From Acidimicrobiales bacterium (GTDB taxonomy: Bacteria > Actinomycetota > Acidimicrobiia > Acidimicrobiales > Poriferisodalaceae), in NCBI GenBank assembly GCA_014239555.1, contig JAAZYR010000010.1, positions 62,001-126,000 of the forward strand: a DNA stretch of 64,000 nucleotides. Direction: 5' to 3'. Under the pieces are notes generated by a model. It saw nothing but the letters and a program-made list of their open reading frames with translations. It made no database searches and was not told the DNA's origin. Of the stretch, positions 54,533 through 62,119 are shown one piece after another. Made by a program: the position numbers and the translations under genes. Position 1 is the first letter of the stretch, and each line of letters starts with the position of its first letter.

Positions 54533-54920
54533 AAACGGACGCAAGTCAATCAATATTGAGAGTTTCGAGCACATCAACCCGATTCCCGCGGCAACGCGCA
54601 TCGGTCCGTATGTCACATGCAGTATCACTCCGCCATACAACAGCGGCACGCGTGAGTTGCCCGAGACCTTGGAAGAACAAATCGACAACCTCTTTATCCA
54701 CGTTGGTCAAATGCTTGACGGAGCCGGAGCGGTATGGGGTGACGTGGCCAAGATGACGTTCTACGTGACCGACCCTGCGACCAGTCGCGACGCGTTGAAT
54801 GGGCCTTGGGAGGAGCATTTTCCTGATCCTGCATGTCGCCCATCGCGACACAACCTGAAAGTGCCCGGCAACGGCCCTGTGCTCATCAGTTGCGACTTCG
54901 TCGCGTTTGTTACTAATTAA
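54525..54920 (+). CDS. RidA-family enamine/imine deaminase
   Basis: A 131-aa RidA/YjgF/YER057c-fold protein. It has TRIGPYVTCSITPPYNSGTRELPETLEEQIDNLFIHVGQML, DGAGAVWGDVAKMTFYVTD, and the late NLKVPGNGPVLISCDFVA. Typical RidA enzymes hydrolyse 2-aminoacrylate-type enamines with an Arg in the pocket (CRPSRHNLKV here). ATG 54525 overlaps the RraA stop. Together the pair suggests a small operon acting on a keto or imino acid. Confidence 0.85.
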   Translation: MVENGRKSINIESFEHINPIPAATRIGPYVTCSITPPYNSGTRELPETLEEQIDNLFIHVGQMLDGAGAVWGDVAKMTFYVTDPATSRDALNGPWEEHFPDPACRPSRHNLKVPGNGPVLISCDFVAFVTN

Positions 54921-55052
54921 CCGAACTAGCTCTCGCAGTGCTGACCACGAATGGTGATCCAATCGCCGAGATCGAAACTGACCCGACTGGTCAAAAATCG
55001 ACCTGGACCATTAGCTACCGCCTAAACACAGGTAGTGATTTTGGATTTGTTG

Positions 55053-55125
55053 TACGCCCCCTGGGACTTGAACCCAGAACCTGCGGATTAAGAGTCCGAT
55101 GCTCTGCCAATTGAGCTAGAGGCGC
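55053..55125 (-). tRNA. tRNA-Lys (CTT)
   Basis: The minus strand folds as a 73-nt tRNA: acceptor GCGCCTC with GGGGCGT (one G-U at the end), D-arm GCTC/GAGC, anticodon stem around loop CTCTTAA (anticodon CTT), and T-arm CTGGG-TTCAAGT-CCCAG. No CCA is encoded. Confidence 0.93.
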
Positions 55126-55334
55126 TAGAGCCGCTCATAGTACCGGTCGCCGGATCGGAAAGACACGCCGATAACGGACCAGAGGTGTTGGCCCAGCGGA
55201 AAGATTTTTGCCCACCGCGATTTGTCCGTTGTCATCGTTGGAGCCCACACCCCGCGTGGGTTAAGGGAACACGATCATGAGGTTTGCTTCGTAACGAAAC
55301 CAGTGACGCGCCCACCCGCGTGTCTGGCAACGAG

Positions 55335-55634
55335 CTAGCCGATCAGTTCGAACCATTCTTCGAAACTAATGAAAGGACCAGAGGCTTCGACCTCAATTAG
55401 CTGAGCTGCTGATAGTTGAGCGATGACGGTTGACGATTTCTCGACGCTCTCATATTTGTTCACGTTGACGAACTTGCCGATCGCTGCTGCGTAACCACTG
55501 AGGATTTGTTCAGTGCCGGCGGCTTCGAGAATTGCCATTTGCTTGCCGAGTAGTTCGTTCCACTGGTCGCTTCCGACAGTAACCCCGTCGTAAGCGCGAC
55601 CAGGGGCCGCTACGGAGAAAGAGGTGTAACTCAT
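55335..55634 (-). CDS. Hypothetical protein (99 aa)
   Basis: A 99-aa protein from ATG 55634, with GGGA 9 nt upstream; ATG 55646 is possible too. It begins MSYTSFSVAAPGRAYDGVTV. It has an alpha-helical middle (LLGKQMAILEAAGTEQILSG) and ends EEWFELIG. No family or motif recognised. It lies alone between tRNA-Lys and tRNA-His. Its own GC and codon use look like the neighbours, so it is probably real. Confidence 0.6.
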   Translation of the reverse strand: MSYTSFSVAAPGRAYDGVTVGSDQWNELLGKQMAILEAAGTEQILSGYAAAIGKFVNVNKYESVEKSSTVIAQLSAAQLIEVEASGPFISFEEWFELIG

Positions 55635-55813
55635 GTTTAATCCCATTCTTTTGGAGCTGAAATGTGTGTGCCGACAGGCTAGGACACAGCCGTGGACCGG
55701 ACCCCAAGTTGCTTCGCGCGCGTACCCGGCCCAAAGGGCCTAATAGTTGGTGGTTTGCGTGACAATTACTTGAAATGCCAGCGACGTGTTGCTCATTTGA
55801 CCTTTACTGGTCT

Positions 55814-55891
55814 TGGGGTGACCGAGGGGAATTGAACCCCCGACCTCCTGTGCCACAGACAGGCGCTCTAACCAACTGAGCTACGATCACC
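55814..55891 (-). tRNA. tRNA-His (GTG)
   Basis: A minus-strand tRNA: acceptor GTGATCG/CGGTCAC, with a G at -1 (55891) opposing C73 as in bacterial tRNA-His, anticodon loop CTGTGGC (anticodon GTG), T-arm GGGGG-TTCAATT-CCCC(T), and an encoded CCA (55814-55816). Confidence 0.93.
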
Positions 55892-55997
55892 AAGAAGCAC
55901 AAATCTTGCCACACCAGTTGGGGTGGAAGCCAAGTGCATTAAATATCCGCGTCAAAGTTAAGCGCGGCCCGTGAGACTGACCTAGGAATATAAACAG

Positions 55998-56960
55998 ATG
56001 CCAACCACTACACAGCGTCGCCAACCCCCGGTTGACTACATCCCCCGGATCACTGCCCAATACTCCGGTTTGGGATATGGCGAATACCGCTGGCTTGAAA
56101 GCGAAGACGCACCGAACTGGGTTCCTCTTTCGAAACCATTGTCAGAGTCGAAGCTAGGGCTTATCTGCACCGGTGGTATCTATGTCGAAGGTCAGACAGC
56201 GTTCCACTTCAAAGACGACACGAGTTACCGGACCATCCCAACAGACGTTAATACAGCCGATCTGCGAGCCACCCATTTCGCGTACGACCTCACCGACGCC
56301 AGAAAAGACATCAACGTCGTCTTCCCAATCGAACAACTGCGATCCATGATCGATGAAAACGCGCTCGGATCCGTCAGCCCCAACGCGTACACCCTCATGG
56401 GAGGCATCTACAGCACCAGACGGGTCGTAGAAGAACTTATCCCTGCCTTGGTGGATCGCGTACTTGCTGATGAAGTTGACGTCGTACTACTCGTACCGGT
56501 TTGACCTGTCTGCCATCAGACCGTGGGTCTGATTGCGCGAGCCATTGAAGCAGCAGGCGTTCCGACATTGTCGATGTCCAGTGCCCGAGACATCACTCGA
56601 TCCGCGTGGCCGGCCCGCTCGGTGTACCTCGACTATCCGCTAGGTCACACCGCAGGTCGCCCCAACCAGCAGGAGTTGAACGCATCCATCATGCGCGACA
56701 CTCTGTCGGCGTTTGAATCACTCACGGAACCTGGAGCGATGGCCCATCTTGACTATCGGTGGTCGGATAACGACGACTGGAAAGACAAAGTCTTCGCTCC
56801 CGTAGAACCAAGCGAGTCTGCCAGCGCATCATCGGAATACGACGATGACCGAGTCGAGCGACACGAGACACCCCAGTACCAGAATGAAGATGACCACGCC
56901 GCCGCCGCGCTCACCCATGACAGCGAAGAATGTCTGGTTTGTGCCGGCATCGACTACTGA
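55998..56960 (+). CDS. Selenocysteine-containing GrdB-like (glycine/sarcosine/betaine reductase selenoprotein B family) protein
   Basis: The full frame, read through TGA at 56502-56504 (codon 169), gives 320 residues, ending at TGA 56958. The first part (VDYIPRITAQYSGLGYGEY; NVVFPIEQLRSMI) matches an aerobic GrdB-like family. Around the TGA it reads VVLLVPV-U-PVCHQTVGLIARAIEAAG; as I recall, cysteine homologues have VPVCPVCHQ, so U replaces the first Cys of a CxxC. The second Cys is 172. A hairpin with a GUG loop follows (56512-56536), as expected for a bacterial SECIS. It has an acidic C-terminal tail ending ECLVCAGIDY. The stop overlaps the Nudix start (TGATG), which implies that the long form is made. 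Its reaction is unknown; the family need not be a glycine reductase. Confidence 0.87.
56512..56536 (+). promoter_or_regulatory. Bacterial SECIS-like hairpin in the GrdB-like gene
   Basis: ATCAGACC (56515-56522) pairs perfectly with GGTCTGAT (56526-56533), with a GUG loop (56523-56525), extended by G-C and C-G pairs past one C-T mismatch. The loop is 19-21 nt after the TGA, the distance expected for SelB binding in bacteria. Confidence 0.78.
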
Positions 56961-57862
56961 TGGCGCAACCTGAACAAACTGCCTCCGGTGGGCACCCCTC
57001 ACCAGGTTCAGGTGGCGACTACGACCCTGAATCAATCGTCATCCGCTCAGCAGCAACGGTTCTTATTCTCGCCGATCGTCCTGATCTTCAAGTCCTCATG
57101 TTGAAACGCAACGCCAGATCAATTTTTGTGGGCGACATGTGGGTGTTTCCTGGAGGCGCAGTCGACCCTGAAGACGGCACGCCTGAAGCTGACGCCGTCG
57201 TGGAAGGTCTCACCGATACTGAAGCAAGCAGCAACCTGGGCGTCGAAAAAGGTGGAGTCGCTTTTTGGGTAGCTGCCCTGCGCGAAACCTTCGAAGAAGC
57301 AGGCATCTTGCTGGCGCGCACCCCAGGAGAGAAAGAATTAGTGGATCTGTCCCAGCGCGACAAAGAAGAACGATTTGGGACCTACCGAGCCGGCGTGAAC
57401 GCGGGCGAAGTGGACTTCGTGTCGATGGTCCGAGAACAGGGACTCGTATTAGACGGTTCGGGGGTTCACTACGTCAGCAGATGGGTGACACCGCTAGGCC
57501 CACCTCGCCGTTACGACACGCGATTTTTTGTGACTGCCATGCCACAAGGCCAACAACCACTTCACGATGATGACGAAGCAGTGCATCACGAATGGGTCCG
57601 ACCAGCGGAGGCCCTCGCTCTCAACGAATCCGATGAAATGTTGATGATGACACCCACCGTGTCAATGCTGAATCGCCTGTCCCGGTATCGGAACGCCGCT
57701 GAGGCAATATCAGCGGCCGAAGGCAACAACGAAGAGCACGACGAACTGGTTCGGATCAGGTACGCCACCGAGGGGCCTGCGCGTATCGCCTGGCCCGGCG
57801 ATCCTGACTACGACGAAGCTGATCCCCGTGTCGAATCAGGAATGGTTCGCTGGCCGGGTTGA
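56960..57862 (+). CDS. Nudix hydrolase
   Basis: A 300-aa Nudix protein of the long type: SAATVLILADRPDLQVLMLKRNARSIFVGDMWVFPGGAVDPED and, after a roughly 35-residue insertion, WVAALRETFEEAGILL. The Nudix box REx2EEx-type REtfEEAG coordinates Mg2+ with Glu residues. The insertion is like that of NUDT19/CoA-pyrophosphatase-type proteins. Its start overlaps the stop of the GrdB-like selenoprotein (TGATG), so it is translationally coupled and perhaps functionally linked. Substrate unknown. Confidence 0.88.
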   Translation: MAQPEQTASGGHPSPGSGGDYDPESIVIRSAATVLILADRPDLQVLMLKRNARSIFVGDMWVFPGGAVDPEDGTPEADAVVEGLTDTEASSNLGVEKGGVAFWVAALRETFEEAGILLARTPGEKELVDLSQRDKEERFGTYRAGVNAGEVDFVSMVREQGLVLDGSGVHYVSRWVTPLGPPRRYDTRFFVTAMPQGQQPLHDDDEAVHHEWVRPAEALALNESDEMLMMTPTVSMLNRLSRYRNAAEAISAAEGNNEEHDELVRIRYATEGPARIAWPGDPDYDEADPRVESGMVRWPG

Positions 57863-57939
57863 AGACCCTCAAAATAAAAAGGATCTAGATCCCTTTTCAG
57901 GTCGGAAATTTCGCTGACGAATGGCAACCTTGACTGCAG

Positions 57940-58013
57940 GCCTCCGTGGCGCAACTGGACAGCGCAGCGGGCTTCTATCCCGAAGGTTGCAGGTTCGAGT
58001 CCTGCCGGGGGCG
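57940..58013 (+). tRNA. tRNA-Arg (TCT)
   Basis: Acceptor GCCTCCG/CGGGGGC, D-arm, anticodon loop CTTCTAT (anticodon TCT), T-arm GCAGG-TTCGAGT-CCTGC, discriminator G. No CCA is encoded. It lies 20 bp before the TPP riboswitch. Confidence 0.93.
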
Positions 58014-58031
58014 CTAAGCTGACAACTGAAA

Positions 58032-58122
58032 ACCGGGGAGCTCGGATCGACCGGGCTGAGAGGCCAGATACCCATGCTGGCGACCCGTAGGACCTGATCT
58101 GGGTAATTCCAGCGGAGGTAGC
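58032..58122 (+). promoter_or_regulatory. Thiamine pyrophosphate (TPP) riboswitch
   Basis: The conserved elements are in order: GGGG at the 5' side, the CTGAGA box (58055-58060), ACCCGTAGGACCTGATCTGG and GTAATTCCAGCGGAGG. The last stretch contains the ribosome site of thiB (GGAGG, 6-7 nt before ATG 58124), so TPP binding most likely blocks translation. The only notable deviation is GTAGGACC for the usual GTAGAACC. Confidence 0.93.
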
Positions 58123-58123
58123 C

Positions 58124-59185
58124 ATGCCAATACGTTCCGTCCTGTTGGTTTCGCTGTGCATAGCGGGTGGGGCACTCGCCGCATGTGCTTCTGACACATC
58201 GGCACCTGACGGCGCTAACGAAGATCTCGAAAACGTCCAATCGGTCGCATTGACCTTGGTGACACACGACTCCTTCGCCATCTCAGAAGGAGTTTTTGAA
58301 GCCTTCTTTGAACAAACGGGAATTCGCGTTGAAGTGCTGACCTCAGGTGACGTTGGTTCGTTGGTCGCCCAAACGATATTGAGTTCCGACAACCCGGTGG
58401 GTGACGTGGTTTTCGGGGTCGACAACACGTTCATGCAGCGCGTGCTTGACCGGTCAATTCTCGAGCCGTACAAGACAACAGAACTCGTTAACGTCCCCGA
58501 ACGGTTTCAACTCGACTCGACGCACCGACTGACCCCCATCGATTACGGCGATGTCTGCGTCAATTATTGGATTGATGCTCTCAACGGGCCACCGCCTGTG
58601 GCCTTGATGGATCTGGTCTTACCGGAATTCTCAGGAAGCTTGGTCGTACAAAATCCAGAAACTTCCTCACCAGGTATGGCGTTTTTGTTAGCCACCATTG
58701 CTGGCACACCCGATTGGGAACAATTCTGGACCCAATTGAAGGCGAACAGTGTGGCCGTCACCAACAGCTGGGAGAGCGCCTATTACAGCGAGTTCATAGC
58801 TGGAGGAGGAAGTCGTCCAATGGTTGTCTCGTACGCCTCTAGCCCGGTCGCCGAAGTTATTTACGCCGACCCACCAGTCGATGTTCCCCCCACGGGCGTG
58901 TTACTTGACTCCTGCTTTCGTCAGATCGAGTTCGCCGGCATCCTTTCAGGAACGGATCACCCGAAAGAGGCCCGAAGTTTGATTGATTTCCTCTTGAGCC
59001 CCACCTTCCAGAACGAAATTCCGATGAATATGTTCATGTATCCGGTATCTCAAAAAGCTGAGCTCCCTGAGGAATTTGTTAAACATTCACAGTTGACCGA
59101 GAATCCGTTGTCACTCGATCCCGCTGAGATAGAGGACAAGCGAAAAGCCTGGACTGAACGTTGGGTGGAAATCGTTCTTGATTAA
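58124..59185 (+). CDS. thiB: Thiamine ABC transporter, substrate-binding lipoprotein
   Basis: A 353-aa extracytoplasmic binding protein: signal peptide and lipobox (MPIRSVLLVSLCIAGGALAAC, Cys21), then the TbpA-like LVTHDSFAISEGVFEAFFEQTGIRVEVLTSGDVGSLV, DVVFGVDNTFM, PIDYGDVCVNYW and ANSVAVTNSWESAYYSEF. It captures thiamine (or TPP/TMP) outside the membrane. It lies under a TPP riboswitch and is followed 10 bp downstream by the permease. Confidence 0.9.
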   Translation: MPIRSVLLVSLCIAGGALAACASDTSAPDGANEDLENVQSVALTLVTHDSFAISEGVFEAFFEQTGIRVEVLTSGDVGSLVAQTILSSDNPVGDVVFGVDNTFMQRVLDRSILEPYKTTELVNVPERFQLDSTHRLTPIDYGDVCVNYWIDALNGPPPVALMDLVLPEFSGSLVVQNPETSSPGMAFLLATIAGTPDWEQFWTQLKANSVAVTNSWESAYYSEFIAGGGSRPMVVSYASSPVAEVIYADPPVDVPPTGVLLDSCFRQIEFAGILSGTDHPKEARSLIDFLLSPTFQNEIPMNMFMYPVSQKAELPEEFVKHSQLTENPLSLDPAEIEDKRKAWTERWVEIVLD

Positions 59186-59195
59186 CGATTCCAAG

Positions 59196-60839
59196 ATGTC
59201 AGGCTGGCCCCAATTTGTTCGACGGGTACCAACTGCCATCATCGCTTTTGTCCCCATGGTGTTCTTGGGGCTCTTCTTCTTCTACCCCGTCCTTACGATT
59301 CTGGCTAGTTCACTAACCCAGGGATGGGGTGGTTTCGCGGACATCTTTCAATCATCGCGGGCAAGAGGCGCACTCTGGTTCACCGCGTGGCAGGCAACCG
59401 CATCCACAGCACTCACCCTTATCTTGGCGCTGCCCAGTGCTGCTGTGATAGCTCGAACAGATGGAAGGACGGGAGCGTGGTTCAAAGCACTGGTGACTGT
59501 TCCCTTCGTGCTCCCCACCATCGTCGTCGGTGGAGCATTCAAAGAGCTATTCGAAGGAATGAATTCAACGTTTGGTTTACCCAACTTGAACCACACCGCA
59601 ATTGCAGTCATCATCGCCCACTCATTCTTTAATTTCGCTGTCGTGGCACGAACCGTTGGGGTGTTTTGGTCTGGGTTAGATCATCAACTTGAAGAACAAG
59701 CTCGAACGCTCGGGAGTAACAGCAGGCAAGTTTTTTGGAGGGTGACCTGGCCGCGACTGAAGCCGGCGATCCTTGCTGCCGCTGCCATAACATTTCTTTT
59801 CTCATTCACGTCTTTTGGTGTCGTGTTGGTCCTAGGAGGACTTCGCCAAGCCACCATAGAAACTGAAATATATCGACACGCAATCATTCGCGGAGATATG
59901 ACGAGTAGCGCAACTTTGGCTTTAATCCAAGTCGTCGCTGTTCTTGTCCTTGTCCTGGTGAATTCGACCCTTGAACGACGCACCAGCGTTACGACTCGGA
60001 TGATACGTAGTCCCATAACGCCGCTTAGACCTAGAACCAAAGCAGGAATCACCTGTTTCACCCTGGTTTTCTTAGGTACTCCTCTTTTCGTGATGATCGA
60101 ACGGTCGTTATCTTTCGGAGGCGGATACGGCCTGCAGAACTACAGAGCACTTTTTGACAAGGTGCCCCAACTTCCCACCACCGCAATGAGCGCTCTAGGC
60201 AACTCCCTTACCTACGCAGCGATTGCGACGGTGGTGGCCCTTACCGTCGGAATCATCTGCGCTATGGCGATAGTTACTCGACGTAAATTGGTGAGTCGAT
60301 TTTTCGACCTCGGTGCCATGCTTCCACTGGGGGTGTCAGCCGTCACGGTCGGCTTCGGAATCTTGATCGCCTTAGACGAAGCTCCGTTCGATTGGCGAAC
60401 TCGCTGGTGGATTGTGCCCATTGCGCATGCCTTAGTCGCCGTGCCATTCGTTGTGCGCTCAGTCGTACCGATGCTGAGAAGAATTCACCCGTCTCTGCGA
60501 GAAGCAGCGGCTCTTCTCGGTGCTTCTCCATCACGGATTCGTCGACAGATCGACGTGCCGCTCATTGCCCGCGGCATAGCCATCGCAGGCGGCTTCGCGT
60601 TCGCGATTTCACTGGGTGAATTTGGGGCGACGTCTTTTCTGCCGAGACGAGCGGACACGCTCACGGCACCCCAGGCGGTGTTCAGACTCTTGGGAACACC
60701 TGGCGATCTACTCCGCGGTCAAGCTATGGCCCTCTCAGTTGTTCTCGCAGTGGCGGTAGCCGCAACGGTCATCACCTCAGAAATGCTCTCTTTCAATACT
60801 GCTAATAGGTCTCGGAGAAAGTCGCCGATAGGTTCCTAG
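59196..60839 (+). CDS. thiP: Thiamine ABC transporter, fused two-domain permease
   Basis: A 547-aa membrane protein with about 12 helices made of two ABC permease units. Each carries an EAA-type loop: EEQARTLGSNSRQVFWRVTWPRLKPA in the first and REAAALLGASPSRIRRQIDVPLIARG in the second. It forms the membrane channel for thiamine with ThiB. ATG 59196 is chosen; TTG 59178 lies inside the thiB end. No ThiQ ATPase gene follows, so the ATPase must be elsewhere or shared. Confidence 0.9.
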   Translation: MSGWPQFVRRVPTAIIAFVPMVFLGLFFFYPVLTILASSLTQGWGGFADIFQSSRARGALWFTAWQATASTALTLILALPSAAVIARTDGRTGAWFKALVTVPFVLPTIVVGGAFKELFEGMNSTFGLPNLNHTAIAVIIAHSFFNFAVVARTVGVFWSGLDHQLEEQARTLGSNSRQVFWRVTWPRLKPAILAAAAITFLFSFTSFGVVLVLGGLRQATIETEIYRHAIIRGDMTSSATLALIQVVAVLVLVLVNSTLERRTSVTTRMIRSPITPLRPRTKAGITCFTLVFLGTPLFVMIERSLSFGGGYGLQNYRALFDKVPQLPTTAMSALGNSLTYAAIATVVALTVGIICAMAIVTRRKLVSRFFDLGAMLPLGVSAVTVGFGILIALDEAPFDWRTRWWIVPIAHALVAVPFVVRSVVPMLRRIHPSLREAAALLGASPSRIRRQIDVPLIARGIAIAGGFAFAISLGEFGATSFLPRRADTLTAPQAVFRLLGTPGDLLRGQAMALSVVLAVAVAATVITSEMLSFNTANRSRRKSPIGS

Positions 60840-60842
60840 CTC

Positions 60843-61454
60843 GTGGCGATGGACGAGTTCAGTAATAATGGTGCAGTGACTAATCGACCAGTCGATCTAG
60901 AGCGAATAAGTGCTGCAGTAGTCGAGATACTGGAAGCTATTGGTGAAGACCCGCAGCGCGACGGGTTGTTACGCACCCCCGACCGCGTAGCGAAAATGTA
61001 TGCAGAGGTTTTCGCTGGTCTACAAGAAGACCCCGAACACCATCTAGAAGTCCAGTTCGAAGCTGAGCATGACGAGATGGTGATGGTTCGCGACATTGCG
61101 TTTTATTCCATGTGCGAACATCATCTTCTTCCGTTCGTCGGGAAAGCACATGTCGCGTACGTCCCTGGCGAAACAGGGAAGATAACGGGGCTATCGAAAT
61201 TGGCTCGTCTGGTTGAGGCGTACGCTCGCCGACCTCAGGTACAAGAACGACTGACAAGTCAGGTCGCTGACAAGTTGATGGATGTCCTTGACCCTCGCGG
61301 AGCGTTGGTGGTCATCGAAGCAGAACATCACTGCATGTCGATGCGGGGAGTTCAAAAGCCCGGTTCGCTCACCATTACCTCTGCAGTACGAGGGATCTTC
61401 CTTAGCGACGCGACACGAGCCGAGGCGCTGCAGCTCATCGGTATGGGCCGATAG
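60843..61454 (+). CDS. folE: GTP cyclohydrolase I
   Basis: A 203-aa enzyme that makes 7,8-dihydroneopterin triphosphate, the first step of tetrahydrofolate synthesis. Conserved elements are [43 protein letters not shown] (zinc Cys and the two His), [23 protein letters not shown] and the late [17 protein letters not shown] with the second zinc Cys. It starts at GTG 60843 or ATG 60849, 3 bp after thiP, so it is likely in the same transcript under the riboswitch. The THF could serve the GcvT-type demethylases. Confidence 0.94.
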   Translation: MAMDEFSNNGAVTNRPVDLERISAAVVEILEAIGEDPQRDGLLRTPDRVAKMYAEVFAGLQEDPEHHLEVQFEAEHDEMVMVRDIAFYSMCEHHLLPFVGKAHVAYVPGETGKITGLSKLARLVEAYARRPQVQERLTSQVADKLMDVLDPRGALVVIEAEHHCMSMRGVQKPGSLTITSAVRGIFLSDATRAEALQLIGMGR

Positions 61455-61458
61455 GACT

Positions 61459-62091
61459 CTAAATAGCTAACGGTCGTTCGCCTCGAAGGAAGCGCCCGCA
61501 CATGATGAACAGAGTGACCCAATAGTTCTGGCCAGGCACGAAATCAGCCAAGGATGCTCGAACTGAAACCTCACCCATATTTTCGGAGCCAGCGTGTTCA
61601 ACTCCGGCCAGTTCAATGGTGCTGACGTCACCAGCGAAAAGCGTCAAAAGGTCTTCAATAGGCGCATCAAATACTGCGTCAACTTCGGTGGTTTGGAGAA
61701 CGTAATCGGTCAAGGGGCGATCATCGCGTAGTAAGAAAACGCTCGTTATTTCTTTGTTGAGGCGGCCTTCGCCGCTGTCGTCAACAAGGCGACGTTCTCC
61801 CAACAAAAGAAGTTTGTCTCTGCTCGGAGAAACACCGAGTTCTTCATCGAGTTCGCGAACTCCATCAAGTGGCGTTTCTCCGGCGGCAAGATGTCCGGCT
61901 GCGCTGAGGTCAAGTAAGCCAGGGAAAGCTGCCTTCTCGTTGGAGCGGCGTTGCAACACCAGCACCGGAACATCATTTCGAATTGCCGCAATCTGGCAAT
62001 GAAACACCCTGTGCCAGTCACCAGCTTGATGCACGGCGCCCCGTGACTTGACCCCTAGATGGCACCCCAGGTCGTCGAAAACGTCGAGCAT
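61459..62091 (-). CDS. Nudix hydrolase (IDI-like)
   Basis: A 210-aa Nudix protein: MLDVFDDLGCHLGVKSRGAVHQAGDWHRVFHCQIAA at the start, the type seen in isopentenyl-diphosphate isomerase-like Nudix proteins. The Nudix box is GHLAAGETPLDGVRELDEELGV. ATG 62091 has AGGGG 6 nt upstream. A longer frame goes up to 62433 but overlaps the LLM gene. It is convergent with folE (4 bp between stops). Diphosphate substrate unknown. Confidence 0.85.
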   Translation of the reverse strand: MLDVFDDLGCHLGVKSRGAVHQAGDWHRVFHCQIAAIRNDVPVLVLQRRSNEKAAFPGLLDLSAAGHLAAGETPLDGVRELDEELGVSPSRDKLLLLGERRLVDDSGEGRLNKEITSVFLLRDDRPLTDYVLQTTEVDAVFDAPIEDLLTLFAGDVSTIELAGVEHAGSENMGEVSVRASLADFVPGQNYWVTLFIMCGRFLRGERPLAI

Positions 62092-62119
62092 CTCGACCCC
62101 TGGGGCGCTATCAGTCACG

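Noticed and set aside
55998-56504. The GrdB-like gene read as a 168-aa protein ending at TGA 56504
   Set aside because: The downstream frame is homologous-looking and coupled to the next gene; ending at the TGA would remove half the conserved domain.
57808-58473. A 221-aa minus-strand frame over tRNA-Arg, riboswitch and thiB start
   Set aside because: It contains the typical antisense-tRNA peptide (GLEPATFGIEARCAVQLRHGG) and crosses a riboswitch and a real gene.
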